Assembly (NCBI RefSeq): GCF_004803895.1
Contig: NZ_CP021978.1
Location: 4,092,001-4,156,000, forward strand
From: Streptomyces hawaiiensis
GTDB lineage: Bacteria > Actinomycetota > Actinomycetes > Streptomycetales > Streptomycetaceae
Direction of reading: 5' to 3'
DNA: 64,000 bases
Shown: positions 51,258-60,219 of the stretch, one piece after another
How positions within the stretch are numbered: position 1 is the first letter of the stretch
How the letters are laid out: each line of letters begins with the position of its first letter
Notes under the pieces: generated by a model
What the model was told of the DNA's origin: nothing
What the model saw: the letters and a program-made list of their open reading frames with translations, nothing else
Databases searched by the model: none
Program-made: the position numbers and the translations under genes

Positions 51258-51878
51258 TCAGGACTCCTTGACGGCGATGGTCTCCACCGTGTTCGCCACG
51301 TGCTCGAACGCGTCCGCCGCTTCCTCCAGCACGTCCACGATCTGCTTGAGCTTCAGCACCTCCATGGCGTCGTACTTGCCGTTGAAGAGGTGCGCCAGCA
51401 GCTTGCGGTGGATCTGGTCGGCCTGGTTCTCCAGCCGGTTGACCTCGATCCAGTACTCGGTGAGGTTGTCCATCGTCCGCAGATGCGGCATCGCCTCGGC
51501 CGTGAGCTCGGCCGCGCGCGCCAGCACCTCGATCTGCTGGTCGACGCCCTTGGGCAGTTCCTCGACGTTGTAGAGGACGACCAGGTCGACGGCCTCCTCC
51601 ATGAAGTCCATGATGTCGTCGAGGGACGAGGCGAGGGAGTAGATGTCCTCGCGGTCGAACGGCGTGATGAAGGAGGAGTTCAGCTGGTGGAAGATCGCGT
51701 GCGTGGCATCGTCACCTGCGTGTTCCGCTGCCCGCATACGCTCTGCGATCTCGGCCCGGGCGGATGCGTCCGCTCCGAGCAGTTCCATCAGGAGCTTCGA
51801 GCCCGTGACGATGTTGTCCGCGGAGGCGGCGAACATGTCATAGAAGCTCGTCTCCCTGGGGGTCAGACGAAAGCGCAC
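51258..51878 (-). CDS. DUF47 (PhoU-like) phosphate-transport accessory protein
   Basis: A 206-residue all-helical protein of the DUF47/PhoU-like family, which pairs with Pit transporters and likely regulates them. Acidic metal-binding clusters are visible in AEHAGDDATHAIFHQLNSSF, DREDIYSLASSLDDIMDFME and VNRLENQADQIHRKLLAHLF. First gene of the pit operon. Upstream is a 203-base gap shared with divergent csoR. Confidence 0.92.
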   Translation of the reverse strand: MRFRLTPRETSFYDMFAASADNIVTGSKLLMELLGADASARAEIAERMRAAEHAGDDATHAIFHQLNSSFITPFDREDIYSLASSLDDIMDFMEEAVDLVVLYNVEELPKGVDQQIEVLARAAELTAEAMPHLRTMDNLTEYWIEVNRLENQADQIHRKLLAHLFNGKYDAMEVLKLKQIVDVLEEAADAFEHVANTVETIAVKES

Positions 51879-52031
51879 GTGGGGTCCTCGGGGTGCTTCG
51901 GTTTCGGTCAGGCTGATGCTAGGCGCATCATCCAGCCACGGCTATCGGGCCGCCCACCAGTGTCGCCCATCAAGCACAGTGATGAGCACGGGGGCGGTTC
52001 CAGGGCCGTATACCCAGGAAAGTTCGGTACC

Positions 52032-52052
52032 ATATACCCACCAGGGGTATAT
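52032..52052. promoter_or_regulatory. CsoR operator
   Basis: ATATACCC-ACCAG-GGGTATAT, perfect 8-base arms around a 5-base centre, 30 bases before csoR. This is the G-tract palindrome type bound by CsoR. A half-site, GTATACCC, lies 24 bases further upstream at about 52008. Confidence 0.85.
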
Positions 52053-52081
52053 GTCGGCCCACCGCCCACCAGGAGGACGCG

Positions 52082-52447
52082 ATGACGGACGTGACCGAAA
52101 CGACAGATGTCGCACATGTCACCACCGGCACCGCGGGTGCGGACGTGACGGACCACGACCACGGCGTGCACGGGTACCACAAGCAGAAGGACGAACACCT
52201 CAAGCGCCTGCGCCGCATCGAGGGCCAGATCCGCGGCCTGCAGCGCATGGTCGACGAGGACGTCTACTGCATCGACATACTCACCCAGGTCTCCGCCTCC
52301 ACCAAGGCCCTGCAGTCCTTCGCCCTGCAACTGCTGGAGGAGCACCTTCGGCACTGCGTCGCCGACGCGGCCGTCAAGGGCGGTGACGAGATCGACTCCA
52401 AGGTGAAGGAGGCGACCCAGGCGATCGCCCGCATGCTGCGGACGTGA
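52082..52447 (+). CDS. csoR: CsoR, copper-sensing repressor
   Basis: A 121-residue helical repressor released from DNA by Cu(I). The C-H-C copper site is complete with CsoR spacing: C63 (EDVYCIDIL), H88 and C92 (LEEHLRHCV). The DNA-facing helix HLKRLRRIEGQIRGLQRMVD is typical. A histidine-containing N-terminal tail (DHDHGVHGYH) may aid metal capture. ATG at 52082 follows AGGAGG. It is autoregulated through the operator 30 bases upstream. The copper-export targets are elsewhere. Confidence 0.95.
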   Translation: MTDVTETTDVAHVTTGTAGADVTDHDHGVHGYHKQKDEHLKRLRRIEGQIRGLQRMVDEDVYCIDILTQVSASTKALQSFALQLLEEHLRHCVADAAVKGGDEIDSKVKEATQAIARMLRT

Positions 52448-52449
52448 AC

Positions 52450-52465
52450 CCCGGCCCGGGCCGGG
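52450..52465. terminator. GC palindrome between csoR and the facing small gene
   Basis: CCCGGCCCGGGCCGGG is a perfect palindrome directly after the csoR stop. A second CCCGGG lies at 52472-52477. It probably forms a terminator stem for either direction. Confidence 0.45.
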
Positions 52466-52478
52466 AGCACGCCCGGGT

Positions 52479-52652
52479 TCAGCGCCTGACGGAGTCCCGC
52501 TCCTCGGCCACTTTCAGCACCTCGTCGATGCTCTCCAGGCTGAGCCGCTCCTGAGCGGCCGAGGCCGCGATGATCAGCTCTCCGCACAGTTCGATCTCGG
52601 CGAGGGCCACGTGGTCCTGAACTGCCGTACCGCCGACCGGAGCCACGTGCAT
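52479..52652 (-). CDS. Small conserved hypothetical protein
   Basis: A 57-residue helical protein (MHVAPVGGTAVQDHVALAEI, then ELCGELIIAASAAQERLSLE, ending VAEERDSVRR). ATG at 52652 is preceded by GACGAGG. Codon third positions are strongly G/C throughout. It is convergent with csoR. No family recognised; the ELCGELIIAAS core suggests a helical dimer. Confidence 0.7.
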   Translation of the reverse strand: MHVAPVGGTAVQDHVALAEIELCGELIIAASAAQERLSLESIDEVLKVAEERDSVRR

Positions 52653-52737
52653 CACCTCGTCTCTGCCGTTACCGGATTCCTAGAGTAGGGAGCGGCCCAC
52701 ACGCCGCGCATGGCACGGACGGGCTAGTTCACGCCGG

Positions 52738-53589
52738 TCACTCCTCGGCGATCTTGCCCGCGTAGATGTCGTCGGGTCGGGGCAACCGTACGCGCGCCGG
52801 GGCCCCGAAATCGTAGAGCAGCGTGGTCGAGGCGACGGCCACGGGGCTCTTCTGCTGCCCGTTCAGGAAGCTGAAACGGTGTCTGACCTTGCGGATGCGT
52901 CCCTCGTCGTCGAGGTAGGCGTCGAAGGGCACGTCGGCGGTGGCGAACCCCTTGGCCGCCGCCTTCAGGGGCCCCTTGTTCCCCTCCGAGGCACGCCGGG
53001 CCGCGTCACCGAGGTCCGCCGTCCCCCGGTAGTGCCGCACTCCGGTTCCCGCGACCTCCGTCCTGCCCACATACGTCGCCGTCCGCGTCCCGAGCAGCAC
53101 CTCGGCCGCGGTGAACGGATCGGTGGCCCCGCCGGTGACGAGGTTCCCGTCGGACAGGGTCCGCGTGTCCACCCGCACCCACTTGTCCGGCGGCACACCG
53201 GCGCCCCGGTTCTTCATGAACAGCGCGCCCGGCACGAGCAGTTCGGTGATCGGCCGGCGCTTCGCGGCCCCCGCGGGATCCTGCGGCAGCAGCACCTTCA
53301 GCTGCCCCATCCGCTTGCGGAAGTCGTAGACCCCGCCGCCCCGGATGGTCACCCGGGTCCCGCCGGCGGCCATCTCCATCGACGTACGGGCCTTGGAACT
53401 CCCCGCCTCGACGAGACGGCCGGCGGCCTGCCGCAGCGCGACGACCGCGTCCCCGCCGCGGGAGTCCCCGGCGACCGCGTCACCCCCGGAGCACCCCGCG
53501 GTGCCCAGCCCCGCCCCGGCCAGGAACCCGGCCGCGACGACCGCCGCGCCCGTCCGCCTGTGCCGCCGTTCCCGCTGCCGCCCAGTCAT
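52738..53589 (-). CDS. Probable secreted lipoprotein
   Basis: A 283-residue protein with a basic start (MTGRQRERRHRRTG), a hydrophobic stretch (AAVVAAGFLAGAGLGTAGC) and a likely lipid-bearing Cys, though the box GTAGC is not the strictest form. The mature part is a beta-rich domain with AGSSKARTSMEMAAGGTRVT, GVYDFRKRMGQLKVL and RIRKVRHRFSFLNGQ. This is reminiscent of LolA/LppX-type lipid carriers and DUF-type Streptomyces lipoproteins. ATG at 53589 is chosen as the start of the signal. Confidence 0.75.
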   Translation of the reverse strand: MTGRQRERRHRRTGAAVVAAGFLAGAGLGTAGCSGGDAVAGDSRGGDAVVALRQAAGRLVEAGSSKARTSMEMAAGGTRVTIRGGGVYDFRKRMGQLKVLLPQDPAGAAKRRPITELLVPGALFMKNRGAGVPPDKWVRVDTRTLSDGNLVTGGATDPFTAAEVLLGTRTATYVGRTEVAGTGVRHYRGTADLGDAARRASEGNKGPLKAAAKGFATADVPFDAYLDDEGRIRKVRHRFSFLNGQQKSPVAVASTTLLYDFGAPARVRLPRPDDIYAGKIAEE

Positions 53590-53727
53590 CGCCTGCCTAC
53601 CCCCAGCCGGTACGTCCGTCACGGGCCCCCTCGTTGTTCCGGTTAACGACGGGTATGTGCCCCCGTCACGCGAGCCCGCGCCAGGCGCCATACGAACCCT
53701 TTACCTGGGGTGGGTAACGTTGCCGGC

Positions 53728-53898
53728 GTGGCGCAGCAGGACGGGCCGGAACCTCCCCCCAACCTCCCGGAACACCGCACGACGACCATGGAGAAGGGCC
53801 CTTTCTGCATGGCCCACTGCGTCTGCGGCTGGCGCGGCCCGGCACGAAGAGCCAGAAGCCAGGCGCGTACGGACGCGGAGAAGCACACGACGGGCTGA
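53728..53898 (+). CDS. Small Cys-containing hypothetical protein
   Basis: A 56-residue protein with a short cysteine cluster, PFCMAHCVCGWRG, followed by a basic helix (PARRARSQARTDAEKHTTG). The cluster C-x3-C-x-C may bind a metal. GTG at 53728 is one possible start; 53710 and ATG 53788 are others and no strong ribosome site decides. Codon bias supports coding. Confidence 0.55.
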   Translation: MAQQDGPEPPPNLPEHRTTTMEKGPFCMAHCVCGWRGPARRARSQARTDAEKHTTG

Positions 53899-53990
53899 GC
53901 CTCGTGGTGGACGCCGCCCGGCCGCGCCCGAACCATGGAACCCCCGTCCCCGTCCCCCCGTCTCCCAGGACGGAACCACCGGGAGGCCCC

Positions 53991-55543
53991 ATGGAACGGC
54001 GCACGATCCTCACAGCCGGCACGGCGGCGGTCGCCGCGGCCGCAACCCCCTTCACCACCGCCTGCACACCGTCGGGCACCCGCTCCGGGGCCACCGTCAC
54101 CAAGACCTCGCGCACCACCACGACCTCGAGATCCACCGCCGCCGACTGGTCCGCCCTGGCCCGCGACCTCGACGGCCCCCTCGTCCGCCCGGGCGACGCC
54201 GACTGGCCCGCGGCCCGGCAGCTGTACAACACCCGCTTCGACCACCTGAAGCCCGCCGCCGTCGCGTACGTGTCCCACCCGGACGACATCCGCACGACCC
54301 TGGCCTACGCCCGCGCCCACGCCCTGCGCGTGGCGATCCGCAACGGCGGCCACTCCTACGCCGGCTGGTCCTCCGGCGACGGCCGTCTGATCATCGACGT
54401 CTCGAAGCTCAACCGCGTCCGGGCCTCCGGCACCACCGCGGTGGTCGGCGCCGGCGCCAAACTCATCGACGTCTACCGGGCCCTGGCCGCGAAGGGCGTC
54501 ACGATCCCCGCCGGCTCCTGCCCGACCGTCGGCGTCTCGGGCCTCACCCTCGGCGGCGGCCACGGCGTGGTCTCCCGCGCCTACGGCCTGACCTGCGACA
54601 GCCTCACCCAGGCCACCCTCATCACCGCCGACGGCAAGCAGCTCACCGCCGACTCCCACGAGAACAAGGACCTCTTCTGGGCCCTGCGCGGCGCCGGCAA
54701 CGGCAACTTCGGCGTGGTCACGGAGCTGCACTTCACGACCCACCCGGCCCCGCAGGGCGTCTCGGCGTACCTGTCCTGGCCTGGTCGAAGGCGGCGGCGG
54801 TGGTGAAGGCCTGGCAGGAGTGGGGCCCGTCACAGCCCGACGAGATCTGGTCGTCCCTGCACCTGGCGAGCGCCGCGGGCGGCACCCCGACCGTCTCCGT
54901 CTCGGCGTTCTCCCTCGGCACCCACGGCGAACTGCAGAACGCCGTCGACCGCCTCGCCGACCGCGTCGGCGCCCCGGCCCGCAGCGTCTCCCTGAAGCGA
55001 CGGTCCTACGAGGAGTCGATGGAGGTGTACGCGGGCTGCTCCGCGTTCCCGACGGACGCGCAGTGCCATCTGCCCGGCTCGACCCCGGGCCGGTCCCCGA
55101 AGGGCGCGCTGGGCCGCGAGACGTACGCAGCGGCGTCGGACTTCTTCGACCGCTCCCTCTCCGCGGCCGGCATCCGCGCGCTGCTGTCCCAGATCGGTTC
55201 GGTGCGCGGCGGCACGGGCAGCATCGCGCTGACCGCCCTCGGCGGAGCGGTCAACCGCGTCTCCCCCACGTCCACGGCGTTCGTCCACCGCCGCTCCCGC
55301 ATGCTGGCCCAGTACATCGCCGCGTGGCGGGCGGGCACCAGCGGTACGACGGCCCGCGACTGGCTGGCCTCCGCCCACCAGGCGATGCGCCCCCACGCCT
55401 CGGGCGCGGCCTACCAGAACTACACGGACCCGACCCTGACCGACTGGCGCAAGGCGTACTACGGGGATGCGGCGACCCGCCTGGCCAAGCTGAAGAAGAG
55501 TTACGACCCCAACCGCTTCTTCACCTGTCCGCAGGCGCTGTAA
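53991..55543 (+). pseudogene. Secreted FAD-linked oxidase (berberine-bridge type), frameshifted
   Basis: ATG at 53991 follows GGGAGG. A twin-arginine-like start (MERRTILTAGTAAVAAAATP) leads to the PCMH FAD domain. RNGGHSYAGWSSGDG has the His and AGSCPTVGVSGLTLGGGHG the Cys that bind FAD at two points in this family. At about 54779-54784 (TCCTGGCCTGGTCG, one C short of TGGCCCTGG) the frame breaks. The second frame continues WSKAAAVVKAWQEWG to the BBE ending NYTDPTLTDWRKAYYG...DPNRFFTCPQAL. Intact length would be about 517 residues. Confidence 0.85.
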
Positions 55544-55548
55544 GCCCC

Positions 55549-56247
55549 CTAGGCGGCGAGGTCCCTCTCCGAGGCTCGCTCGTTGCGAGCCTCGGGGATC
55601 ACGGTGTCCTCCCCTTCGGCCCGCCCTCCGCGCCGCACCAGCCATCCCACCCGGGGCGACCGCTCGACGGCCTTGACCACGGGCGTCAGCAGGGCCATGG
55701 CGAGCGGCGACAGCAGCAGCGCCACGGCCGTCCCCAGCGCGAACCCACCCACGACGTCCGTCGGGTAGTGCACGCCCATGTAGACGCGGATGAACCCGCC
55801 GAACAACGCCAGCACGAGCCCGACGAGCCCGAACTTCCGGTTGGCGACGAACAGGCCGACCGCCAGCGCCATGACGATCGTGGCGTGGTCGCTGACGAAC
55901 GAGTAGTCGGTCTTGCCCTGGACGAGCACCTCGAGCCCCTGGTGGTCCAGGAACGGCCGGGGCCGCTCCACGAAGCCCCGTATGGGCACGTTCACCAGCA
56001 CGGCGATACCGGCGGCCAACGGCGCCCAGACCAACGCCGCGACGGTGGACGCCGCGTCCTCGCCGCCCCGCCGCCGCACGGACCACCAGCAGCCCACCAC
56101 GAGCAGGACGATGGCGAGCAGCAGCCCGTACTCACCGACGTACTCCATGACGCGGTCGAACCAGGCCGGCGCGTCCTTGGCCAGGCCATTGATGTCGTAC
56201 AGCAGGTCGACGTCGGGGTTCGACCCGGAATCGGCGAGTCCAGCCAT
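55549..56247 (-). CDS. PAP2-family membrane phosphatase
   Basis: A 232-residue protein with five or six membrane helices and the three PAP2 motifs: RGFVERPRPF (motif 1), VSDHATIVMALAVG (motif 2, with SDHA in place of the common PSGH) and RVYMGVHYPTDVVGGF (motif 3). It likely dephosphorylates undecaprenyl-pyrophosphate or a phospholipid at the membrane. ATG at 56247 is chosen over upstream codons that read through Arg-rich sequence. A possible PHO box lies at 56483. Confidence 0.88.
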   Translation of the reverse strand: MAGLADSGSNPDVDLLYDINGLAKDAPAWFDRVMEYVGEYGLLLAIVLLVVGCWWSVRRRGGEDAASTVAALVWAPLAAGIAVLVNVPIRGFVERPRPFLDHQGLEVLVQGKTDYSFVSDHATIVMALAVGLFVANRKFGLVGLVLALFGGFIRVYMGVHYPTDVVGGFALGTAVALLLSPLAMALLTPVVKAVERSPRVGWLVRRGGRAEGEDTVIPEARNERASERDLAA

Positions 56248-56482
56248 GGCGCTGCGGCCCCTTCGTCGTCTCTCTCCCGGCGCACCTGTGCGTGCGCCGC
56301 TGCTGCCACCCCCGTGGTTGTAGATCCGCTTCCGCCGCACGCGTGCGTGACACGTGCCGAATGAACGTCTGCTCGGCTACGACAACAGGAACGCATGGTC
56401 CCCGTCGATACGTTCCACACTCCACCGAATGATCACGCAGACGTTATCGAAGAGAGACACGTCTTCGCAGCTCAGGGGGTGG

Positions 56483-56504
56483 GTTCACGCACGGTTCACA
56501 CCGT
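56483..56504 (+). promoter_or_regulatory. Two PHO-box-like 11-base direct repeats
   Basis: GTTCACGCACG followed directly by GTTCACACCGT, both with the GTTCAC core of PhoP sites and the right 11-base spacing. They overlap the stop codon of the lytic transglycosylase gene, 236 bases upstream of the PAP2 phosphatase start. The repeat orientation is plus, while both genes read left. Confidence 0.45.
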
Positions 56505-57503
56505 CATGGGCAGTGCTTTCGCGCCATCTTCGGTGACGCGGGTGGCTCCGAAGTAGTCGGGGGTGTCGATCGGGTCGAATCGGATGACGGCACCGGTCCG
56601 GGGCGCGTCGATCATGTACCCGCCTCCGACATAAATGCCGACATGCCGGATGGCACGGGAATTGGTGAGGTCGTCCGAGAAGAACACGAGGTCGCCGGGG
56701 AGCAGTTCGTCCCGCGAGGGATGCGGACCGGCGTTGTACTGGTCGTTGGCGACCCGCGGGAGCTTGATGCCCACGGTCTCGTAGGCGGCCTGGGTCAGTC
56801 CCGAGCAGTCGAAGCGTCCGCCCTGCTCAGCGGTGCCGGTGCCGCCCCAGAGGTAGGGCGTGCCGAGCTTCTTCTGCGCGTACTCGATCGCGGCGGCGGC
56901 CTGCTCGGAGGGGTCGACCCGCCCGACCGGCGCCGCGAAGCTCTCCGCGAGCGTCGTGATCCGCTTCACGTAGTTGCGGGTCTCGCTGTACGGCGGCACG
57001 CCCCCGTACTTGATCACCGCGTACGCCCCCGCGTTGTAGGCGGCCAGCATGTTTTCGGTCGGATTCCCGCCAACCTTCTTCACGTACGACGCGAGTTCGC
57101 AGTCGTAGGAGGCGGCCGAGGGAATCGCGTCCTTCGGGTCCCACACGTCACGGTCGCCGTCGCCGTCGCCGTCGATGCCGTGGCTGGCCCAGGTGCCGGG
57201 GATGAACTGCGCTATGCCCTGCGCGGCGGCGTGGCTCTGGGCCCTGGGGTTGAAGCCGCTCTCCTGGTAGAGCTGGGCGGCGAGCAGGGCCGGGCTGATG
57301 GCGGGGCAGAGGTTGCCCCACTTCTGCACGGTGGCCGCGTACGCGGCGGGCACCGATCCCTTGGCCAGCGATTTCGCCCCGCCGCCCACGCCGCTGACGA
57401 GGTTCCCGGCGACCAGATAGACCCCGACGACGAGCAGCATCACGAAGGCCAGAGCGGAACTGATGGCGACACTCGCCACGATCCACGCCTTACGCACCGT
57501 CAA
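56496..57503 (-). CDS. Bifunctional lytic transglycosylase-NlpC/P60 peptidoglycan hydrolase
   Basis: A 335-residue membrane-anchored or secreted wall hydrolase. After a signal-anchor (AWIVASVAISSALAFVMLLV) comes an SLT domain with catalytic Glu in LLAAQLYQESGFNPRAQS and GIAQFIPGTW, AAYNAG. An NlpC/P60 domain follows: GGRFDCSGLTQAAYETVG (Cys), RAIRHVGIYVGGG (His) and a third polar residue after it. TTG at 57503 follows GAGGGG. The pairing of glycan and peptide cleavage resembles hydrolases of conjugative systems, and a T4SS-like cluster starts 3 kb away. Confidence 0.9.
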   Translation of the reverse strand: MTVRKAWIVASVAISSALAFVMLLVVGVYLVAGNLVSGVGGGAKSLAKGSVPAAYAATVQKWGNLCPAISPALLAAQLYQESGFNPRAQSHAAAQGIAQFIPGTWASHGIDGDGDGDRDVWDPKDAIPSAASYDCELASYVKKVGGNPTENMLAAYNAGAYAVIKYGGVPPYSETRNYVKRITTLAESFAAPVGRVDPSEQAAAAIEYAQKKLGTPYLWGGTGTAEQGGRFDCSGLTQAAYETVGIKLPRVANDQYNAGPHPSRDELLPGDLVFFSDDLTNSRAIRHVGIYVGGGYMIDAPRTGAVIRFDPIDTPDYFGATRVTEDGAKALPMTV

Positions 57504-57657
57504 CCGCCCCTCGCCGCCCAGGAGTCCGTTGGTCAGTGTAGAGGCGGCCCGCCCGCCCGGGAATGATCACGAGGAGGAGAGTCTGGGGCGGACGGAGGAA
57601 CAGGGCACGGCACCGGCAGCACGGCGAGAGCACGACGGGTCCGGCCGGCGCACGGGA

Positions 57658-58392
57658 TCACGGCGCGTCACAGGCCCCCGCCGCTTCCCGGTACAGCCGT
57701 TCCGCCGACGCGCCGAGGACCACGCTGTAGGAGACGCCGGGGCTGGTCCCGCCCTGGTCGTGCCCGCCGAGGACCCCGACGACCTGCCCGTCCCCGTTCA
57801 CCCAGGGGCTGCCGCTGGTGCCCCCGCTGAAGCCGGGGCAGGCGATGCGCTGCTGGGTGCGGCTGTGCGCGGCGGGCCTGGCGGTGCAGCTGACGGGCGT
57901 CTCCCGCGTGTTGGGGTACCCGGTGACGGTCACCGCGGTGGCCCCGGTCGCCGTGCCGGTCACGAACCGGTTCCCGCCGACGGCGTCCTGGACCTCCTCG
58001 CCGCCGTGGGGCGCGACCGCGGCGAGCCCCACGTCACTGTCCTCGTCACGTCCCTCGACCCACTCGCGGGCCAGGAACCGCCGCCGCACCGTCCACTCGC
58101 CGTAGGGCGCCCGTCCGTCCCGGTAGCCCGGCACGAAGACCAGCCCGGCGTCGCCGCCCAGGCAGTGCGCCGCGGTGACGATCAGATTCCGGTGCGGCGC
58201 GTCCACCACGGACGCCGTGCAGAAGTGCCCGCCGGCCGGCCGCCCCGCCCGCGCGGCGGGGACGAGCACCCCGACCCGGGCGTCGCGCGCGGTGAAGGTC
58301 AGCCCGAGGGGCCCGGCCCCGTCGTCGGCTCTCGCGCCGGACGCGGTGATGAGGGCGACGAGGACCACGGCGATGGACAGGACGCGCTTCAC
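57658..58392 (-). CDS. Secreted trypsin-like serine protease
   Basis: A 244-residue S1 protease with a signal peptide (VKRVLSIAVVLVALITASGA-RA). The triad is His in VTAAHCLGG, Asp in DEDSDVGLAAV and Ser in GGTSGSPW. No propeptide or extra domain is obvious. The GTG at 58392 is placed directly before the signal. Target unknown. Confidence 0.88.
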   Translation of the reverse strand: MKRVLSIAVVLVALITASGARADDGAGPLGLTFTARDARVGVLVPAARAGRPAGGHFCTASVVDAPHRNLIVTAAHCLGGDAGLVFVPGYRDGRAPYGEWTVRRRFLAREWVEGRDEDSDVGLAAVAPHGGEEVQDAVGGNRFVTGTATGATAVTVTGYPNTRETPVSCTARPAAHSRTQQRIACPGFSGGTSGSPWVNGDGQVVGVLGGHDQGGTSPGVSYSVVLGASAERLYREAAGACDAP

Positions 58393-58427
58393 CGGAGCGA
58401 CTGTGCCCGACGAAGGTGAGAGAAACG

Positions 58428-58539
58428 TCAGACACCGGCCTGCGCGTCCCGCCCCGGCGGGAAGTGCGGGCCCGTCAGCTCCTCCGACACCCGCCACAGC
58501 CGCCGGGCCGTCAGCGGGTCGCCGGCCGCGCGGGAGCGG
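58428..58539 (-). pseudogene. C-terminal remnant of a short-chain dehydrogenase
   Basis: The last 35 or so codons read AAGDPLTARRLWRVSEELTG then PHFPPGRDAQAGV. The LARRLWEVSEELTG pattern is the usual C-terminal end of protochlorophyllide-reductase-like SDR enzymes. Everything upstream is gone, and the sequence abuts a remnant of another gene at about 58540. Confidence 0.6.
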
Positions 58540-58701
58540 CCCGCCGGCATCGCGGGCGACCCGCAGCACCTCACCCTGCTGACCGGCGCCGCCCTCCAGG
58601 GCATCGCCTCCTTCGCGGCGGGCGGCATGCTCGCCCTCGACGGCACCGAGGAGTTCGTCCACCTCCTCCTGCTCCTCCTGCGCGGCCTCGAGCCCCGCTG
58701 A
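58540..58701 (+). pseudogene. C-terminal remnant of a TetR-type regulator
   Basis: An open plus-strand frame with no start, PAGIAGDPQHLTLLTGAALQ then GIASFAAGGMLALDGTEEFV and HLLLLLLRGLEPR, reads as the last helices of a TetR_C ligand domain. Together with the SDR remnant it suggests that one deletion removed the 5' halves of a divergent regulator-enzyme pair. Confidence 0.55.
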
Positions 58702-58929
58702 ATCCGGCCCCCTCGGGTCAAGCCGCGCCCATCACCCGGCCATCGAGCCGTCAGCGATCGGTAAGCCCCACTCCCCTTTCAGTAAGGCGGAAGTCAGGAT
58801 TCCGAAACCCGTCTTGTTGTCACGTACTCAACAAGCGATCGTCGTCGCGGGTCGCCGCCCCCGCCGGGAAACACACCGGCGGTTCCCCCACCCGCAGGCC
58901 TCTGCCCACCACTGCCAGGAGGCTGTACC

Positions 58930-60219
58930 TTGCCCACGACACCCCCCAACTCCCCCACCACCCGCCGCAGATGGCGCCGCGCCGCGTCCGCCGTCACCGC
59001 CACGGCCGCACTCCTGATCACCGGCCTCACCACCGCCGCCCACGCACAGGCCGCAGACCCGAGCACCTCCAAGGTCACCTGGACCCGCTCCTGCGCCCTG
59101 CCCCGCCACCATGGCGAGATGGCCTGCAACGCCCTGCGCGTCACGGGCGGCCGCACCGCCTTCCAGCAGCAGCACGGCATCTCGGCCCAGGCCGCCGAGG
59201 CCTCCTCCCCCTCCGGCTACGGCCCCTCCGACCTCCGCAGCGCCTACGGCCTCACCTCCGCCGCCGCGAACAACGGCTCCGGCCGCACCATCGCCGTCGT
59301 CGACGCCTACGACGACCCGAACGCCGAATCCGACCTCGCCGCCTACCGCTCCCACTACGGCCTGCCCGCCTGCACCACCGCGAACGGCTGCTTCAAGAAG
59401 GTGAGCCAGACCGGCTCCACCACCGCCCTCCCGACCGCCGACAGCGGCTGGGCCGGTGAGATCTCCCTCGACCTCGACATGGCGAGCGCGATCTGCCCGA
59501 ACTGCCACATCACCCTCGTCGAGGCGAAGTCGGCGTCCATGGCCAACCTCGGCACCGCCGTCAACGAGGCCGTCGCCCTGGGCGCCAAGTACGTCTCCAA
59601 CAGCTACGGCGGCGGCGAGTCCTCCTCCGACGCCTCCTACGACTCCGCCTACTTCAACCACCCGGGCGTCGCCATCACCGTCAGCGCGGGCGACGCCGGC
59701 TACGGCGCCGAGTACCCGGCGGCGTCGAAGTACGTGACGGCCGTCGGCGGCACCAGCCTCACCGCCTCCTCCACCACCCGCGGCTGGACCGAGAGCGTCT
59801 GGCGGACCAGCAGCACCGAGGGCACCGGCTCCGGCTGCTCCGCCTACGACACCAAGCCCGCCTGGCAGACCGACACCGGCTGCACCCGGCGCATGATCGC
59901 CGACGTCTCGGCCGTAGCAGACCCGGCGACCGGCGTCGCCGTCTACGACACCTACGGCGTCGACGGCCAGGGCTGGGCCACCTACGGCGGCACCAGCGCC
60001 TCCGCCCCGATCATCGCGAGCGTCTACGCCCTCGCGGGCACCCCGTCCACCGGCTCCTACCCCGCCGGATTCCCCTACGCGAACACCTCCGCCCTGAACG
60101 ACGTCACCAGCGGCAGCAACGGCAGCTGCACCACCAGCTACTTCTGCACCGCCCGGACGGGTTACGACGGCCCGACCGGCCTGGGCACCCCCGAGGGACT
60201 CGGCGCCTTCACCGGCTGA
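58930..60219 (+). CDS. Secreted S53-family (sedolisin-like) peptidase
   Basis: A 429-residue exported protease. The signal is RRRWRRAASAVTATAALLIT...AAHAQA. The catalytic Glu and Asp of the sedolisin triad are in SGWAGEISLDLDMASAICP, the oxyanion Asp region in TVSAGDAGYGAEYP, and the Ser in YGGTSASAPIIAS. The activation prodomain is short or missing compared with kumamolisins (about 70 residues). Start TTG at 58930. Followed by a strong terminator. Confidence 0.9.
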   Translation: MPTTPPNSPTTRRRWRRAASAVTATAALLITGLTTAAHAQAADPSTSKVTWTRSCALPRHHGEMACNALRVTGGRTAFQQQHGISAQAAEASSPSGYGPSDLRSAYGLTSAAANNGSGRTIAVVDAYDDPNAESDLAAYRSHYGLPACTTANGCFKKVSQTGSTTALPTADSGWAGEISLDLDMASAICPNCHITLVEAKSASMANLGTAVNEAVALGAKYVSNSYGGGESSSDASYDSAYFNHPGVAITVSAGDAGYGAEYPAASKYVTAVGGTSLTASSTTRGWTESVWRTSSTEGTGSGCSAYDTKPAWQTDTGCTRRMIADVSAVADPATGVAVYDTYGVDGQGWATYGGTSASAPIIASVYALAGTPSTGSYPAGFPYANTSALNDVTSGSNGSCTTSYFCTARTGYDGPTGLGTPEGLGAFTG

